Below are positions 54,780 through 64,000 of a stretch of DNA of 64,000 bases, in pieces (position 1 is the first letter of the stretch; each line of letters opens with the position of its first letter). Source of the stretch: Nilaparvata lugens. Taxonomy: Eukaryota > Arthropoda > Insecta > Hemiptera > Delphacidae. The notes under the pieces were generated by a model that was given only the letters and a program-made list of their open reading frames with translations, had not been told where the DNA came from and did not search any database. The translations under genes and the position numbers were made by a program. The DNA is taken from NCBI RefSeq assembly GCF_014356525.2, contig NC_052516.1, positions 24,816,070-24,880,069 on the forward strand, read 5' to 3'.

Positions 54780-55800
54780 GGTAAGTTGGGTGGAGAGGTG
54801 TGAGAGGGATAGAATTCATGAGAGAGAGGAGAGAGTGTGATTGAGAGTCAGAGTGAGTGAAGTGAGAGAGGAGAGTTACTGGGAGGTTTGGTGCTGAAAG
54901 AAGTGAAAAAAGAATGGAGGAGGAAAATAAGGTGAAAATATGGAAGATGAGAGATGAAAATAGAGAAGAGAGAGAAAATATGATGTGAAGAGAGTGAATG
55001 GAAAAGCTAAATAAGTTTAAGAAAGAGATGAAAAAGAACAAGGAGGAGAGGGAGAGAGATAGAGTGAGAGAGAGGAGTAAGTGTGAAAGAGGGAGTGAGA
55101 GTGTGAGAGGGAGGAAGAGAAAGAAAGAAGAAGGGAGAGAGTGATAAAGAGAGAGTGGTGTGAGAGAGTATGAGCTACTAGAGGTAAAGAATGAATGAAG
55201 GAGGACAGATAATAGGGTGGAAATATGGTAGATGAGAGAAAAAGAAAGAGAGAGAGGAAAGATGATGTGGAGAGAGTAGAAGAATAAGATGAATGAGATT
55301 GAGAGAGGACTAAGTAGAAGGAGAAGGAAATGAAAAAGAAAAAGGACGAAAGGGAGAGGAAGTGGTGAAGAAGATGATAATGGAGAAGAAGAAGAAGAAG
55401 AAGAAGAAAAAGAAGAAAGAAAAAGAGGAAGCAGAAGAAGAAGAAAATAATGATGATGAAGAAGAAGGAGAAGAAAGAGAAAAAGGAGAAGGAGAGGGAG
55501 AAGAAGAGCATGAAGAAGGAAAAGAGCATGAAGAAGAAGGAGGAAAAAGTAGAAGAGGAGGGAGAAGAGAAAAAGGAAGAGAAGAAAAAGTAGAAATTCT
55601 ATTATAGAATTCAAAACGTTTAGGTAACAGGAATTTACTGGAAAGAAATAGGATGGGAATAGAATATTGTCGGAGTTGTTTGATGAGGAGTTGGAGGAGG
55701 AGGTGGCGGAAGAGGAGGAGGTGGTGGAGGAGGGGGAGTGGAAGGAGGAGGAGGATGAGGAGGAGGAGGAGGAGGATTAGGAGAAGTAGAAGGCGAAGGA
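54780..55800 (+). repeat. Purine-rich tract, ~1 kb
   Basis: GAGAGTGAGAG then GAAGAAGAAGAAG then GGAGGAGGAGG blocks. 54915-55000 and 55200-55290 are a two-copy repeat (GAGGA.AATAA.GTG.AAATATGG.AGATGAGAGA). Confidence 0.85.
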
Positions 55801-56298
55801 AAACTTGAATGTAAAAAGAAAATTCACAAAAAGGACGGTGGAGGATACTCGAATTCATTACCCTGAGTACGTCCTCTAGGGTTTCAGGAAAGATCAGCTT
55901 TTCCAAGTCATTTTCCCAACTTGAATAGGAGAGAAAATCTCCATTCTATTTGATTAATAGTGTGTAAAATTGTTCTGATTGCATCTCGGGGAACCGAAGT
56001 TCTATAAGAAAAGTATACCTTTTTGGGAAACTCTGATTATAATTATTACTGGACTGAACCTACTGCACAGAGCGACGCTGTCTTTTTTCAAATTTGCCCA
56101 TTCATTTATTTTACCAATCTATGTACTTGTTGTTTATAATATATATTCAGTAGTTTACATTTATATACTCGTAGTATGTAGCTAGAGACATCATTGGAAG
56201 GATAAACTTGAGTTGTGATATGAGACAATGATGCCTCGATTTTGGTGATACAGTAGTATTTAATGACAAGGCAAAAGTGACTGTAGGCTGAGAGACAT
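55801..56298. other. No gene seen
   Basis: Transition from purine-rich to AT-rich; no supported feature. Confidence 0.4.
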
Positions 56299-56301
56299 TT
56301 A

Positions 56302-57370
56302 GGGGCGGTTTCCGAGCTCGGGATCTATAAGTTCTGGACTTACAAAGTCCAGGACTGGAATAAGCGCTCGGGTCTAAATCGACTTTCTGAATCACGATTT
56401 TATCTTCTAAACTCCGGGGTCTATAAAGTTCTCGACTCATTTGAGTCCAGGACTTTAATGTAGTTAACATGAGGGAAATTCACAATATTCTGCTGTTATA
56501 TTGTTGGCATTATAGCAAAACGAAAACAGCTGATTGCAGCGGGATAATTCAAATGAGCATGCTCTCTAAACTATTTTGTGAAAATACGTTTCGATTTCTT
56601 TGTAGGCCTATTCAGAGCAAAACCTAACGTTTTGAAAGATGAATGAATGAACATTTCATTTTACTCTATGCTATCATTGATCATTGATCCCAACCAGTGA
56701 TTTTGGAATTTCATTAGGCTATTGAGTTTGAAAACGTATTCGTTTTGAAAAAAAACTGGAATAATAATTTATTATTGTATTATCAATATGTTGGATATGA
56801 TATTGACTAATAACATTCAGATTGGAATATAGATTCCAAGCCAATCCTTGTATTATTCTTCTTGAACATTTTTAGGTTATGTCACATTCGTAAAATAAGG
56901 TCAGTTTTTTACGCATAATTCTGATACAATTTTATTGCAAAATAAACTTGTAAACTATATATTAGTATGAATTTAAATAGACTAATCCAAATAATTTAGG
57001 TATTCCATGACATCTATTTGACTTTTCATCTACTCAAAAACAATAACTGATTTGTGTTTGCTTAAATTTAAACTCTACCCAAGTCGAGGGTTTAAAATTA
57101 CGCTGTTTTAAGTTCTGGACTGAACGATTTTTAATAAATCCTCGATTCGGAAAGAGGCGAGAATCTAATTCAAGTCCTGGACTTTTATGCCCTTCACTCA
57201 GAAGGTGAAATTATAAACTCCAGGGTCTAACGTGATCTCTAAACTCCAGTGTCTATTTAAGTCCTCAACTACGTTAACGCTCTGACTCGGAAAGCCAATT
57301 TTCTGATTCCAGAGTTTAAAGCCAGTTCAAGTCTAGAACTTAGCTAAATCCCGAGCTCGGAAACCGGCCC
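56302..57370. mobile_element. Harbinger-like non-autonomous element with TTA duplications (1,069 bp)
   Basis: TIRs GGGGCGGTTTCCGAGCTCGG and, reversed, GGGCCGGTTTCCGAGCTCGG, flanked by TTA on both sides (56299-56301 and 57371-57373). Subterminal regions hold repeated AAGTCCTGGACTT and ACTCC.GGGTCTA motifs. No transposase. A 3-bp TTA duplication fits PIF/Harbinger. Confidence 0.8.
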
Positions 57371-57372
57371 TT

Positions 57373-57465
57373 AGAGATTGATTGATTGTTGATTGATTCA
57401 TTACCTTTATCAACGGCGGAGTTAGAGCTCCAGGTCCTCTCTGCCACCCAACCCTAAAGAGAGAC
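57373..57465 (-). mobile_element. RTE-like LINE 3' tail, copy 2
   Basis: Minus strand: GGGTTGGGTGGCAGAGAGGA CCTGGAGCTCTAACTCCGCC then GATAAAGGTAATGAATCAAT and an (ATCA/ATC)n tail. It abuts the TTA duplication of the Harbinger-like element. Confidence 0.6.
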
Positions 57466-58394
57466 AAGAAATAAATTTGTAGGTTAGAGAAAACCCATTT
57501 CTTTTCATGGCGAATTATTTTATACGAGGAGAGAGAGGAAGAGAAAGAGGATAATGAATCCATTTATGGAAAACGAAGAAGCTCATGTTGAGAGAACAAT
57601 AGAAGTTTTACCGAGAAAAACTATAATCGACCCAGAAATACTTAATTGAACTAAATACCAGTAAATACCAGAATGAATGATATCATAAATATTTCAACCC
57701 ATTATCATATCATTATTATTTCCCTTATCCTATTACATTTCATTCGATGACCTCCTTCCATCGGTCCAAAAATACAACGAATCTTCATTCACTTTTTTAC
57801 AATTCTGACCTCTTTCACAATCTGGCTGGAGCCTGTGTACATTCTAGAAACAAGATAGACCAGCCTCCCTACCGGTGACTGGCTCTATGACGACCAAATA
57901 AAATTTTATCGACTCTAAAATTCGAAATGCAGAATCAACCAGATGTACCCCGCTGAAATTCCATCATATGGAGTCAGAAATTTATGTCACTGTGGAGGTA
58001 GACTGTAAAATTTTATACATCTTTGGAGTATCATTCCAGCTTGCTCTCGGAGTATGGACATGGAAAGGTTCACTACATTATTCCAGTATTGAATAGGGTT
58101 TTATTGGAGCTGCTCTTAAAGAAGTTAGCAAGTTTATATGCTAAGATAGGGTGATGTGATTCAGTTTTGCCAACTCTGTAATGTAGTAAACTGAATTCCA
58201 TCCCATGAATAATTAATTTCATCACAATATCATTTTGAATTCCGCAAAGTCAGGCTACGGTCACACTGTTTGCGTTTCAGTATCGTGTAACGAAGAGAAA
58301 TGATTACATAAGAATCCACACAAATATTCAAGTTGCTTACAAAATCTATAGAATGATGTGAATAATGAAGTCATCTAAATTCAAAATTTATAGT
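57466..58394. other. No gene seen
   Basis: Unique-looking sequence of mixed composition. No ORF, RNA or element end that I can support. Confidence 0.4.
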
Positions 58395-58560
58395 TTTCAT
58401 GTTTATTTTTGACTAAAATTTCATAAAAATTGTACACGTGAAATTCTAACCTTATCTTGGACTTCGTCACCGATAAATTTGGAAGAAAAATAGCACAAGG
58501 ACTACCTTATTATTTTATCTTCTATAATGTTATTGCATTAGTGTCATTTTCATTTTAAAT
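58395..58560 (+). repeat. CTTATCTTGGAC repeat, copy 2
   Basis: Matches 30435-30610 (GTGAAATTCTAACCTTATCT, AAGAAAAATAGCACAAGGAC, TACCTTATTATTTTATCTTC). Confidence 0.75.
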
Positions 58561-58764
58561 TGTAAAATGAGTGCTCAAAATGAACGACTTGGAGGTACGT
58601 ATAAGCTCATAGTTTCAACATCCGGTTCAGATCTTAACATTTTTACTTATATTCCTCTCACTTCCGATATATTCGCTCACAATCGTGTTATTGGATTGAA
58701 TTTAAACCTGGGAATTCATAATTTAATTGTTATTTCTACAGGAAAACACTGACCGGGGGAGAAA

Positions 58765-59627
58765 AACTTGAGCTCTGCATACACACATCAATATTTTGCC
58801 GTCGTCATGAACTCTATCAGATTGAACGGAGCTTCACAACGTCTTCTGTTTTGAAATCATCTGTTCAATCCAATCTATATCTATATCTATATATTATATA
58901 AAAGCAAAATGGCACTCACTCACTGACTGACTGACTCACTCACTCACTCACTTACTCACTCACTCACTCACTCGCAGAACTAAAAATTCACCGGACCAAA
59001 AACGTTCAAATTTGGTAGGTATGCTCAGTTGGCCCTTTAGAGGCGCACTAAGAAATCTTTTGGCAATTTTTTAACTCTAAGGGTTGTTTTTAAGGGTTTA
59101 AAGTTCGTATTTTAGCATGTATATTCTTCTTCTCTCAATCTCTCAATTATAATTGAAATGTCCATATCACATGTTACTATAGAACTATAATCTAGATAGA
59201 GTAGCCTACCTCTTCGAAACAGTTGTTAACTGGCAACTAAATTAATAATTTTGTCAGGTTGGCACAAAGTTGAAGATTGAAATGCATTTATCGCGGAAAA
59301 ATTGATTGGGCACTGCTACTTCAATCAGAGCTATTTCTGGGAATATTATATTACTAGCCGTCAGACTCGCTTCGCTCGCCATATCCGTTTAGTCTGGACC
59401 CCTGACTGGATTGTCCTAACATTTATGATAAAAATGCTTAAATGAAAAATGCAGGCGAGCGGAGCGAGCTTGATGATCTCATTCTTGGACGATCCAGTCG
59501 TGGATCCAGGGGGCGGAGCCCCCTGGCTGGATGGATATGGCGAGCGAAGCTAGCCTGACGGCTAGTAGAATTTATAAGGACGAAAAATATTGTACGAACA
59601 AAAATCGATGTGTGTGTACCTAGCCTT
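58765..59627. mobile_element. CCCCGCACACACA-family MITE split by a Helitron
   Basis: Left half 58765-58873 (GCATACACACATCAATATTT ... GTTCAATCCAA), right half 59566-59627 (TAGAATTTATAAGGACG ... ATCGATGTGTGTGTACC). Joined, the halves match the intact copy at 7693-7878. Confidence 0.85.
58874..59565 (+). mobile_element. Non-autonomous Helitron (692 bp) inside a MITE
   Basis: 5' TCTATATCTATATATTATAT with a CACTCACTGACT block. 3' end GATATGGCGAGCGAAGCTAG CCTGACGGCTAG, next host base T. The 3' region carries an inverted copy of its own end at 59352 (ACTAGCCGTCAGACTCGCTT). Confidence 0.85.
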
Positions 59628-59825
59628 AAGCCCCGCACGCACACACACACACATCAATATTTTGTTCGTATGATATTTTGCCGTCCTTATGAATTTTATC
59701 AAATTGAACGGAGCTTGACAAACATCATCTGTTTGAAATCATGTGTTAAATCTAATATAATTTATAAGGCCGGTAAAATACCGTACGAACAAAAATCCAT
59801 GTGTGTGTGTGTGCGGGGCTTGAGG
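59628..59825. mobile_element. CCCCGCACACACA-family MITE, intact copy
   Basis: CCCCGCACGCACACACACAC ... GTGTGTGTGTGTGCGGGG ends with inner arms TTTTGCCGTCCTTATGAATT / AATTTATAAGGCCGGTAAAA. Confidence 0.85.
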
Positions 59826-60529
59826 ATACTTGTACTTCTTCTCTCCGAAATTTGAGTAACATTTCAAATATCCGAAATACTGTGAGCTTGAAAACTCAGG
59901 CTTGAATAATCCTAGAGACCCAGAGAACACTCATGAAACTCAAATAAAATTGTAGCCTTGAAAAGGCTCATAAACAAACTTGATACACCATTTCTCCGTG
60001 TTTTGAGAATCTTTAAAACAATCACAGAGGCAGTAATTAAACAGCATGAAGACAAAATGTAATTGAAGGGATAATTAGAAAGATAATTAGTGCTCTTTTC
60101 CTCAAGTACAATGCTCATGTTGAAAAGATTTCACGCAGTAAGAAGCACTTTTTCACCTTTGAATCAACAACAACAGCTGTGAATTCACAAGGAATAATGA
60201 GTTTCTCGTTATTTTTTTACAATGTTGACCTGCCTTACAATCTGAGACTTGTTACAGGAAATGTTTTTTATAAGTGATTATACACTGTACACGAAGGAAT
60301 GATTTCTATCTGACATTGTGAAACATATTTCATTGTGTGATCAGAGAGTAGGTGATACCATAGAGTAAAAACACTGTTTATTTGTACTATATAATATAGT
60401 TTGTTTCATGTTCACACGGAAGTTTTATAATCAATCTATCTGAATTTAAAATTGTTTATTTTTTTTTTGAACTATAGTTTCAGATTGATGATTTAGTGTG
60501 GAAATTGGAATGGACATGACCTACATAAT
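59826..60529. other. No gene seen
   Basis: AT-rich; short chance ORFs only. Confidence 0.4.
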
Positions 60530-60810
60530 ATCATAGAGAAACAATATAGCATAAGTGGATATCCCATGGTATAGGGCGTCTATGTAGCAACTGTTACTGT
60601 TATCTCAAGCCGATTACTGTCGATTATTGACAGTTTTAACTGCTTTGTTGGGCTGAGAGTGTATGAATGGCACAATTCGAGAGACTACCAGCATCAAAAC
60701 GCTGCATGGGAAAGAACTATGTGAACTATCGGCTAGGAATAACAGTAAAAGTTGCTACATAAACGACATATTCCATGGGATATCTACTTATGCTATAGTT
60801 TCTCTATGAT
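60530..60810. mobile_element. Foldback MITE, GAGAAACAATAGC family, copy 2
   Basis: Ends ATCATAGAGAAACAATATAG / CTATAGTTTCTCTATGAT, inner arms GATATCCCATGGTATAGGGC / CATATTCCATGGGATATC. Confidence 0.85.
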
Positions 60811-60819
60811 AATATTTGA

Positions 60820-60930
60820 ACAATTTAAGACAAAATTAGGAAATTGAAGAAGTTTTGGGCAATAGCCTGTTTTTTTCTTTTTCGACTATTGTACTGTTTG
60901 CTCCAATATATAAATATTAATAATATATTA
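60820..60930 (+). mobile_element. GAAGTTTTGGGCAAT retroelement tail, copy 2
   Basis: GGAAATTGAAGAAGTTTTGG, GCAATAGCCTGTTTTTTTC, then CTCCAATATATAAATATTAA tail. Confidence 0.65.
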
Positions 60931-60941
60931 GATAATAGCAG

Positions 60942-61150
60942 ATAACACGTGCTCCGCAAACGTTAAATTAAAAACGTGACAAACTAAAAACTTGACCAAG
61001 TGAAATCTTGAAAAATTTGGAATAGGCTTATAACCATCCTCGGGAAATCAGGAATCTTTATTTAAAATTTCAAGTTAATAATTTCAGAAGTGGATAAATC
61101 TCAGAGCAAACATGACTAATGTTATTTATGACGTGATTAATAGAAAAATA
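60942..61150 (-). mobile_element. Short Helitron-like element (reverse), degenerate
   Basis: TAGCAGATAACACGTGCTCC then CTTATAACCATCCTCGGGAA, the mirror of the family. Confidence 0.5.
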
Positions 61151-61234
61151 CGACAATATCCACTGTCTGCGAACTATAAATGAGAACAACTATTCTATAT
61201 CTATATGATTGACATAACCTACATAATATTTTTA

Positions 61235-61345
61235 GGACAATTTCCTAATAAAATTGGGAAATAGAAGAAGTTTTGGGCAATGACCTGTTCTTTGTTTCCC
61301 AATCATTGTATTGTTTGCTCTATCTCCAATAAATAAATAAATGAG
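61235..61345 (+). mobile_element. GAAGTTTTGGGCAAT retroelement tail, copy 3
   Basis: GGAAATAGAAGAAGTTTTGG, GCAATGACCTGTTCTTTGT, CAATAAATAAATAAATGAGT tail. Confidence 0.7.
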
Positions 61346-62495
61346 TGAATGAAAAAAAGTGTTGAGTGCTACAGTTTTTATACATCATTATACATCAAAC
61401 AGTGAACTTTAAATGGATTATTTGATTCAATGATATCAATTTTTATAAACAGAGTTGTACAGTGATAAACAATTGGTACAGTGTTGGTACTTATGCGCAA
61501 CTCGGCGTCCATTCTACTCATAATAATCATATTATTATTGTTTAGCAAATATTGTTCGAAAATTATTGTTGAGCCGCTTCAATAGTTTTAAATCAGTATG
61601 ACGTCAGTGCCACTTAGTTGTAGCCCAGAAGACACTATTAATTAATTTTCTGGAAAATTTGATTTGATTTGGAAATTAAACTGATTGAAATTATTGTATT
61701 GTAATGATTAAATTTTCTGGGAAGTTGAGCACCACTAGATCGTTTCGTACTTATTATATTGCATCGAATTGCTTGAATATATTCAACCTTTTATGAGGTT
61801 TCAGTAGAATAATAATTATTGTGAATGATCCAACTATGAGCAGAGAAAACTTCTATACTTCTATAGAAGTACAGAAGTATACATCTAATAATGATAAGTG
61901 TAGAAGTATACCTCCATACTCCTATAGAAGTATACTTCTGATAATTATAGTGAATATTCGATCCAGAGGATATAAACCTGAATATCAGTGATGAACATAC
62001 ATTGACATGAATTTATAAAATGATTTGACATCATCACCATTATTCTATCATTCTAATATTATATTCTTGAGTCAACGGATTCTCCGACACTATCAAACAT
62101 TCAAAAACATCGTTAATTGAACAAGTTCCTGGTTTCGTTCAGGAGTGAACTGGCCTCCCCACTCATCAGTGCAAAGTGAACGAAATTGAGCGCTAGATTC
62201 AAATGAACTCAGGCAAAGATGAGACGAGTTGAAAAAGAATGAGGTATTGATTCAATTAGAAGGGACAGACCATTTACTGGATGATACGAGTCAGCCTGGA
62301 TGCAATTGGGAAGCAATTTCAGTTGAGGGTTCTGTTGCTTTCAGCATGAGACGGAAGGAAAATTAGAGAGTGAAAAAGATACAAAATAAAGACAGATAGG
62401 GGAGAGAAGAGATAGTTTAATGATTAGAATGAAAAAGAGATGGGAGAAATAACATCATTGAGAAAAGAAAATAGTGAGAAATTGAGAGAGTTAAG
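61346..62495. other. No gene seen; contains an AGAAGTATAC cluster
   Basis: 61845-61940 holds repeated, partly palindromic ACTTCTATAGAAGTATAC units. 62120-62400 is unique, GC-richer sequence without a supported ORF. Confidence 0.4.
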
Positions 62496-62496
62496 C

Positions 62497-62531
62497 CATA
62501 GAGAAAAAATAGCGTTATTTTTTCTCTATGG
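62497..62531. repeat. Near-perfect 35-bp hairpin of MITE ends
   Basis: CCATAGAGAAAAAATA and TATTTTTTCTCTATGG pair around a few bases. The sequence matches the outer ends of the GAGAAACAATAGC MITE family with no interior. It directly abuts the next MITE. Confidence 0.8.
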
Positions 62532-62532
62532 T

Positions 62533-62703
62533 TGAGCCCCGCACAAACATTAAATCGATTTTTGTTTGTATGATATTTTGCCGTCCTTATAAATTCTATT
62601 GGATTAAACAGATGATTTCAAACAGATGATGTTTGTGGAGTTCTGTTCAATCTGATATAATTCATGAGGACGGCAAAATATCGATGTGTGTGCAGGGCTT
62701 AAG
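62533..62703. mobile_element. CCCCGCACACACA-family MITE, copy 4
   Basis: AGCCCCGCACAAACATTAAA ... CGATGTGTGTGCAGGGCTTA ends with core TTTGCCGTCCTTATAAATTC / AATTCATGAGGACGGCAAAA. Confidence 0.8.
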
Positions 62704-63390
62704 AAGAGAGCAGAATGGATAATTAAGACAGAAGAATGAGAGAAGAGATAGTTCAATGATGAGAAGATTAGATTTGATCATTTAGATTTATTCATCTTTG
62801 AATGTTACAATATTCATTGGCATACACACTTATTTACATTGAATAACGGTATTGCAAATTATTCAACGAATTTTACAAACTATGAAAAATTAATCAATGA
62901 GAAAAAAGATTGATTTCATTATAATAACAATAATATAATATTGTGATGTAACTTCATAAATCAGCAGTGTTTCAATAAATCATTGTTAATTCTCTGAAAA
63001 GGATATAAAAAAATATCCTTCCCATCAACACACGACTGGTATGTGATGGAAGCTATGTTCAAATGAGGAACTTAGAGATAGGAGGGTTGGGAGAGAATAC
63101 ATTATGAAGAGGAGAAGAATAATAGTGGAGGATCGAGAGAGTAAGAAGAGAGGAGAATATGTGTGAAGGACAGAGAAGGGAGTGTTCGATAATGAGAAGA
63201 CTGAAGAAATGTTTAGAGAAGTGGGAAAGAATACATCATGAGAAAAAATGTAGGTGAATGGAGTAGGACGAAGGAGAAAGAGGGGGAAAATAATTGAGGA
63301 AAATAATTTTGAATTATTAAATAAATAAATATCAAATTTAGAGAATAATTTTAGTAAATTACACAGAAGAAAATCAATATATTGTCCAAC
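62704..63390. other. No gene seen; GA-rich in part
   Basis: 62985-63040 is the inverted partner of the repeat at 41007. 63060-63290 is GAGA-rich simple sequence. Confidence 0.45.
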
Positions 63391-63688
63391 TCAGAGCATA
63401 ATATATAAAAGAGAGCATGAGAAGTAATTCCATGGTATAGTTAGTTGATGTTCCAATTTCAAGCCTATTTTTGTTAGCTCAAGCCGATTACTATAGACCA
63501 CTGTCTATTAACAGTGTTTTTGACAAGTGAGAGTTTAAGAACGGCACGGTATGAGGGACTACCAGCGTCACAAAGCTTTACCAAAAACAACTACCAGAAC
63601 TATCGGCTCGAGTTCACATTGAAATTTGGAGCATAAACGCCCTATACCATGAGATATCTTCCTATGCTATCTTTTCTCTATGCTCTGA
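63391..63688. mobile_element. Foldback MITE, GAGAAACAATAGC family, copy 3 (diverged)
   Basis: Ends TCAGAGCATA / TATGCTCTGA, inner AAGCCGATTACTATAGACC and GAGACTACCAGC-like GGGACTACCAGCGTCACAAA, with CCTATACCATGAGATATC. Confidence 0.7.
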
Positions 63689-63796
63689 ACTAAACAATGT
63701 CTAGTCTTTTTATTCAGCATTGTGTTTTCAGCTTGTTCTTGATTTTCTTCTATGTAATTTACTTTGCCCAAATCATTCTCTTCCTCTCTCTCATTT

Positions 63797-63877
63797 TGAC
63801 GTGATAACGTCTTATAAATTGGTTTGCCGGGAGACACTTCAAGAAACTGTGTTACGTTCCCACATTATGTGCTCACA
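63797..63877 (+). promoter_or_regulatory. Putative core promoter before the right-edge exon
   Basis: TTATAAAT (TATAAA at 63813-63818) lies ~60 bases before the candidate start codon, with a CRE-like TGACGTGATAACG just upstream. Composition shifts from AT-rich to GC-richer after it. The TSS is unplaced. Confidence 0.35.
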
Positions 63878-64000
63878 ATGAGAGCGAGTGAGAGCGTTCG
63901 TTTTGGTTCACGGTCGTCTGAAAAGAGCACGAATAGGAGCAGTGGCGAGCAACGCTCGCAGCAGCAAGCCCAGCAACCCGAAGCATTCACCTGGAGAGAG
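63878..64000 (+). CDS. Candidate N-terminal coding exon running off the right edge
   Basis: An ATG in good insect context (CTCACAATG) opens a frame of 41 codons to the last base of the window. It starts MRASESVRFGSRSSEKSTNR and continues with a Gln/Ser-rich stretch ending FTWRE. The GC content is clearly above its surroundings, and a TATA-like box lies ~60 bases upstream. A minimal overlapping upstream ORF (ATG TGC TCA CAA TGA at 63867-63881) precedes it. No domain is recognisable in so short a piece, so the product is unknown. It could instead be 5' UTR. The frame must continue beyond 64000 for the call to hold. Confidence 0.4.
   Translation, partial: MRASESVRFGSRSSEKSTNRSSGEQRSQQQAQQPEAFTWRE

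Noticed and set aside
54688..55906. 308-, 170- and 198-codon minus-strand ORFs
   Set aside because: Composition artefacts of GA-rich DNA; the frames contain no non-repetitive protein text of note.

Overview
The window looks like AT-rich nuclear DNA of an insect. The evidence is a GC content of roughly one third by eye, GT/AG introns, tRNA-derived SINEs, LINE relics with piggyBac- and mariner-type remnants, short Helitrons, and very many foldback MITEs. A hemipteran, in particular a planthopper such as Nilaparvata lugens, is my best guess. That guess comes from the general look of the repeats and was not tested by a search. There is a 100-N assembly gap at 24431-24530.

Only one gene is convincing. 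It lies on the minus strand at 9526-13154. A small first exon encodes a signal peptide, and a 634-bp intron separates it from a ~2.9-kb second exon. The product is a secreted Asn/Asp/Ser/Lys-rich protein of ~998 aa ending in a nine-cysteine domain. Two one-base frame breaks, both in A-runs, interrupt the assembled reading frame and look like sequencing errors. Weaker coding signals are: a 41-codon open frame at the right edge behind a TATA-like box (63878-64000, +), a candidate terminal exon at 37102-37319 (-), a candidate internal exon at 29680-29768 (-), and a doubtful 243-codon ORF at 46378-47109 (+).

The rest is repeats. 1-9500: tandem and foldback repeats, dominated by a ~2.7-kb three-armed inverted repeat (4648-7308). 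9500-13200: the secreted-protein gene, with a SINE supplying its 3' end and a MITE in its intron. 13.2-24.4 kb: MITEs, Helitrons, a large TTC microsatellite, a SINE and a piggyBac 3' fragment. 24.4-28.2 kb: assembly gap, a GA-rich minisatellite split by a 5'-truncated LINE, and GC-rich MITEs. 28.2-41 kb: two ~720-bp and one ~830-bp repeat copies, a foldback element with subterminal GAGCAAATGCTC motifs, a deleted mariner-type transposase, and long purine-rich tracts. 41-49 kb: MITEs, pyrimidine-rich tandem repeats, a ten-unit array grown from a MITE terminus, and the second ~800-bp repeat copy with a CA tract. 49-64 kb: MITEs, Helitrons (one inserted cleanly at A^T inside a MITE), purine-rich tracts, a Harbinger-like element with TTA duplications, and the putative promoter and first exon at the right edge.

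Apart from the transposon relics there is no operon-like or pathway-level gene grouping. The main points of interest are the orphan secreted protein, the giant inverted repeat as a possible hairpin-RNA source, MITE families that share cores or termini, and nested insertions that record order of events.
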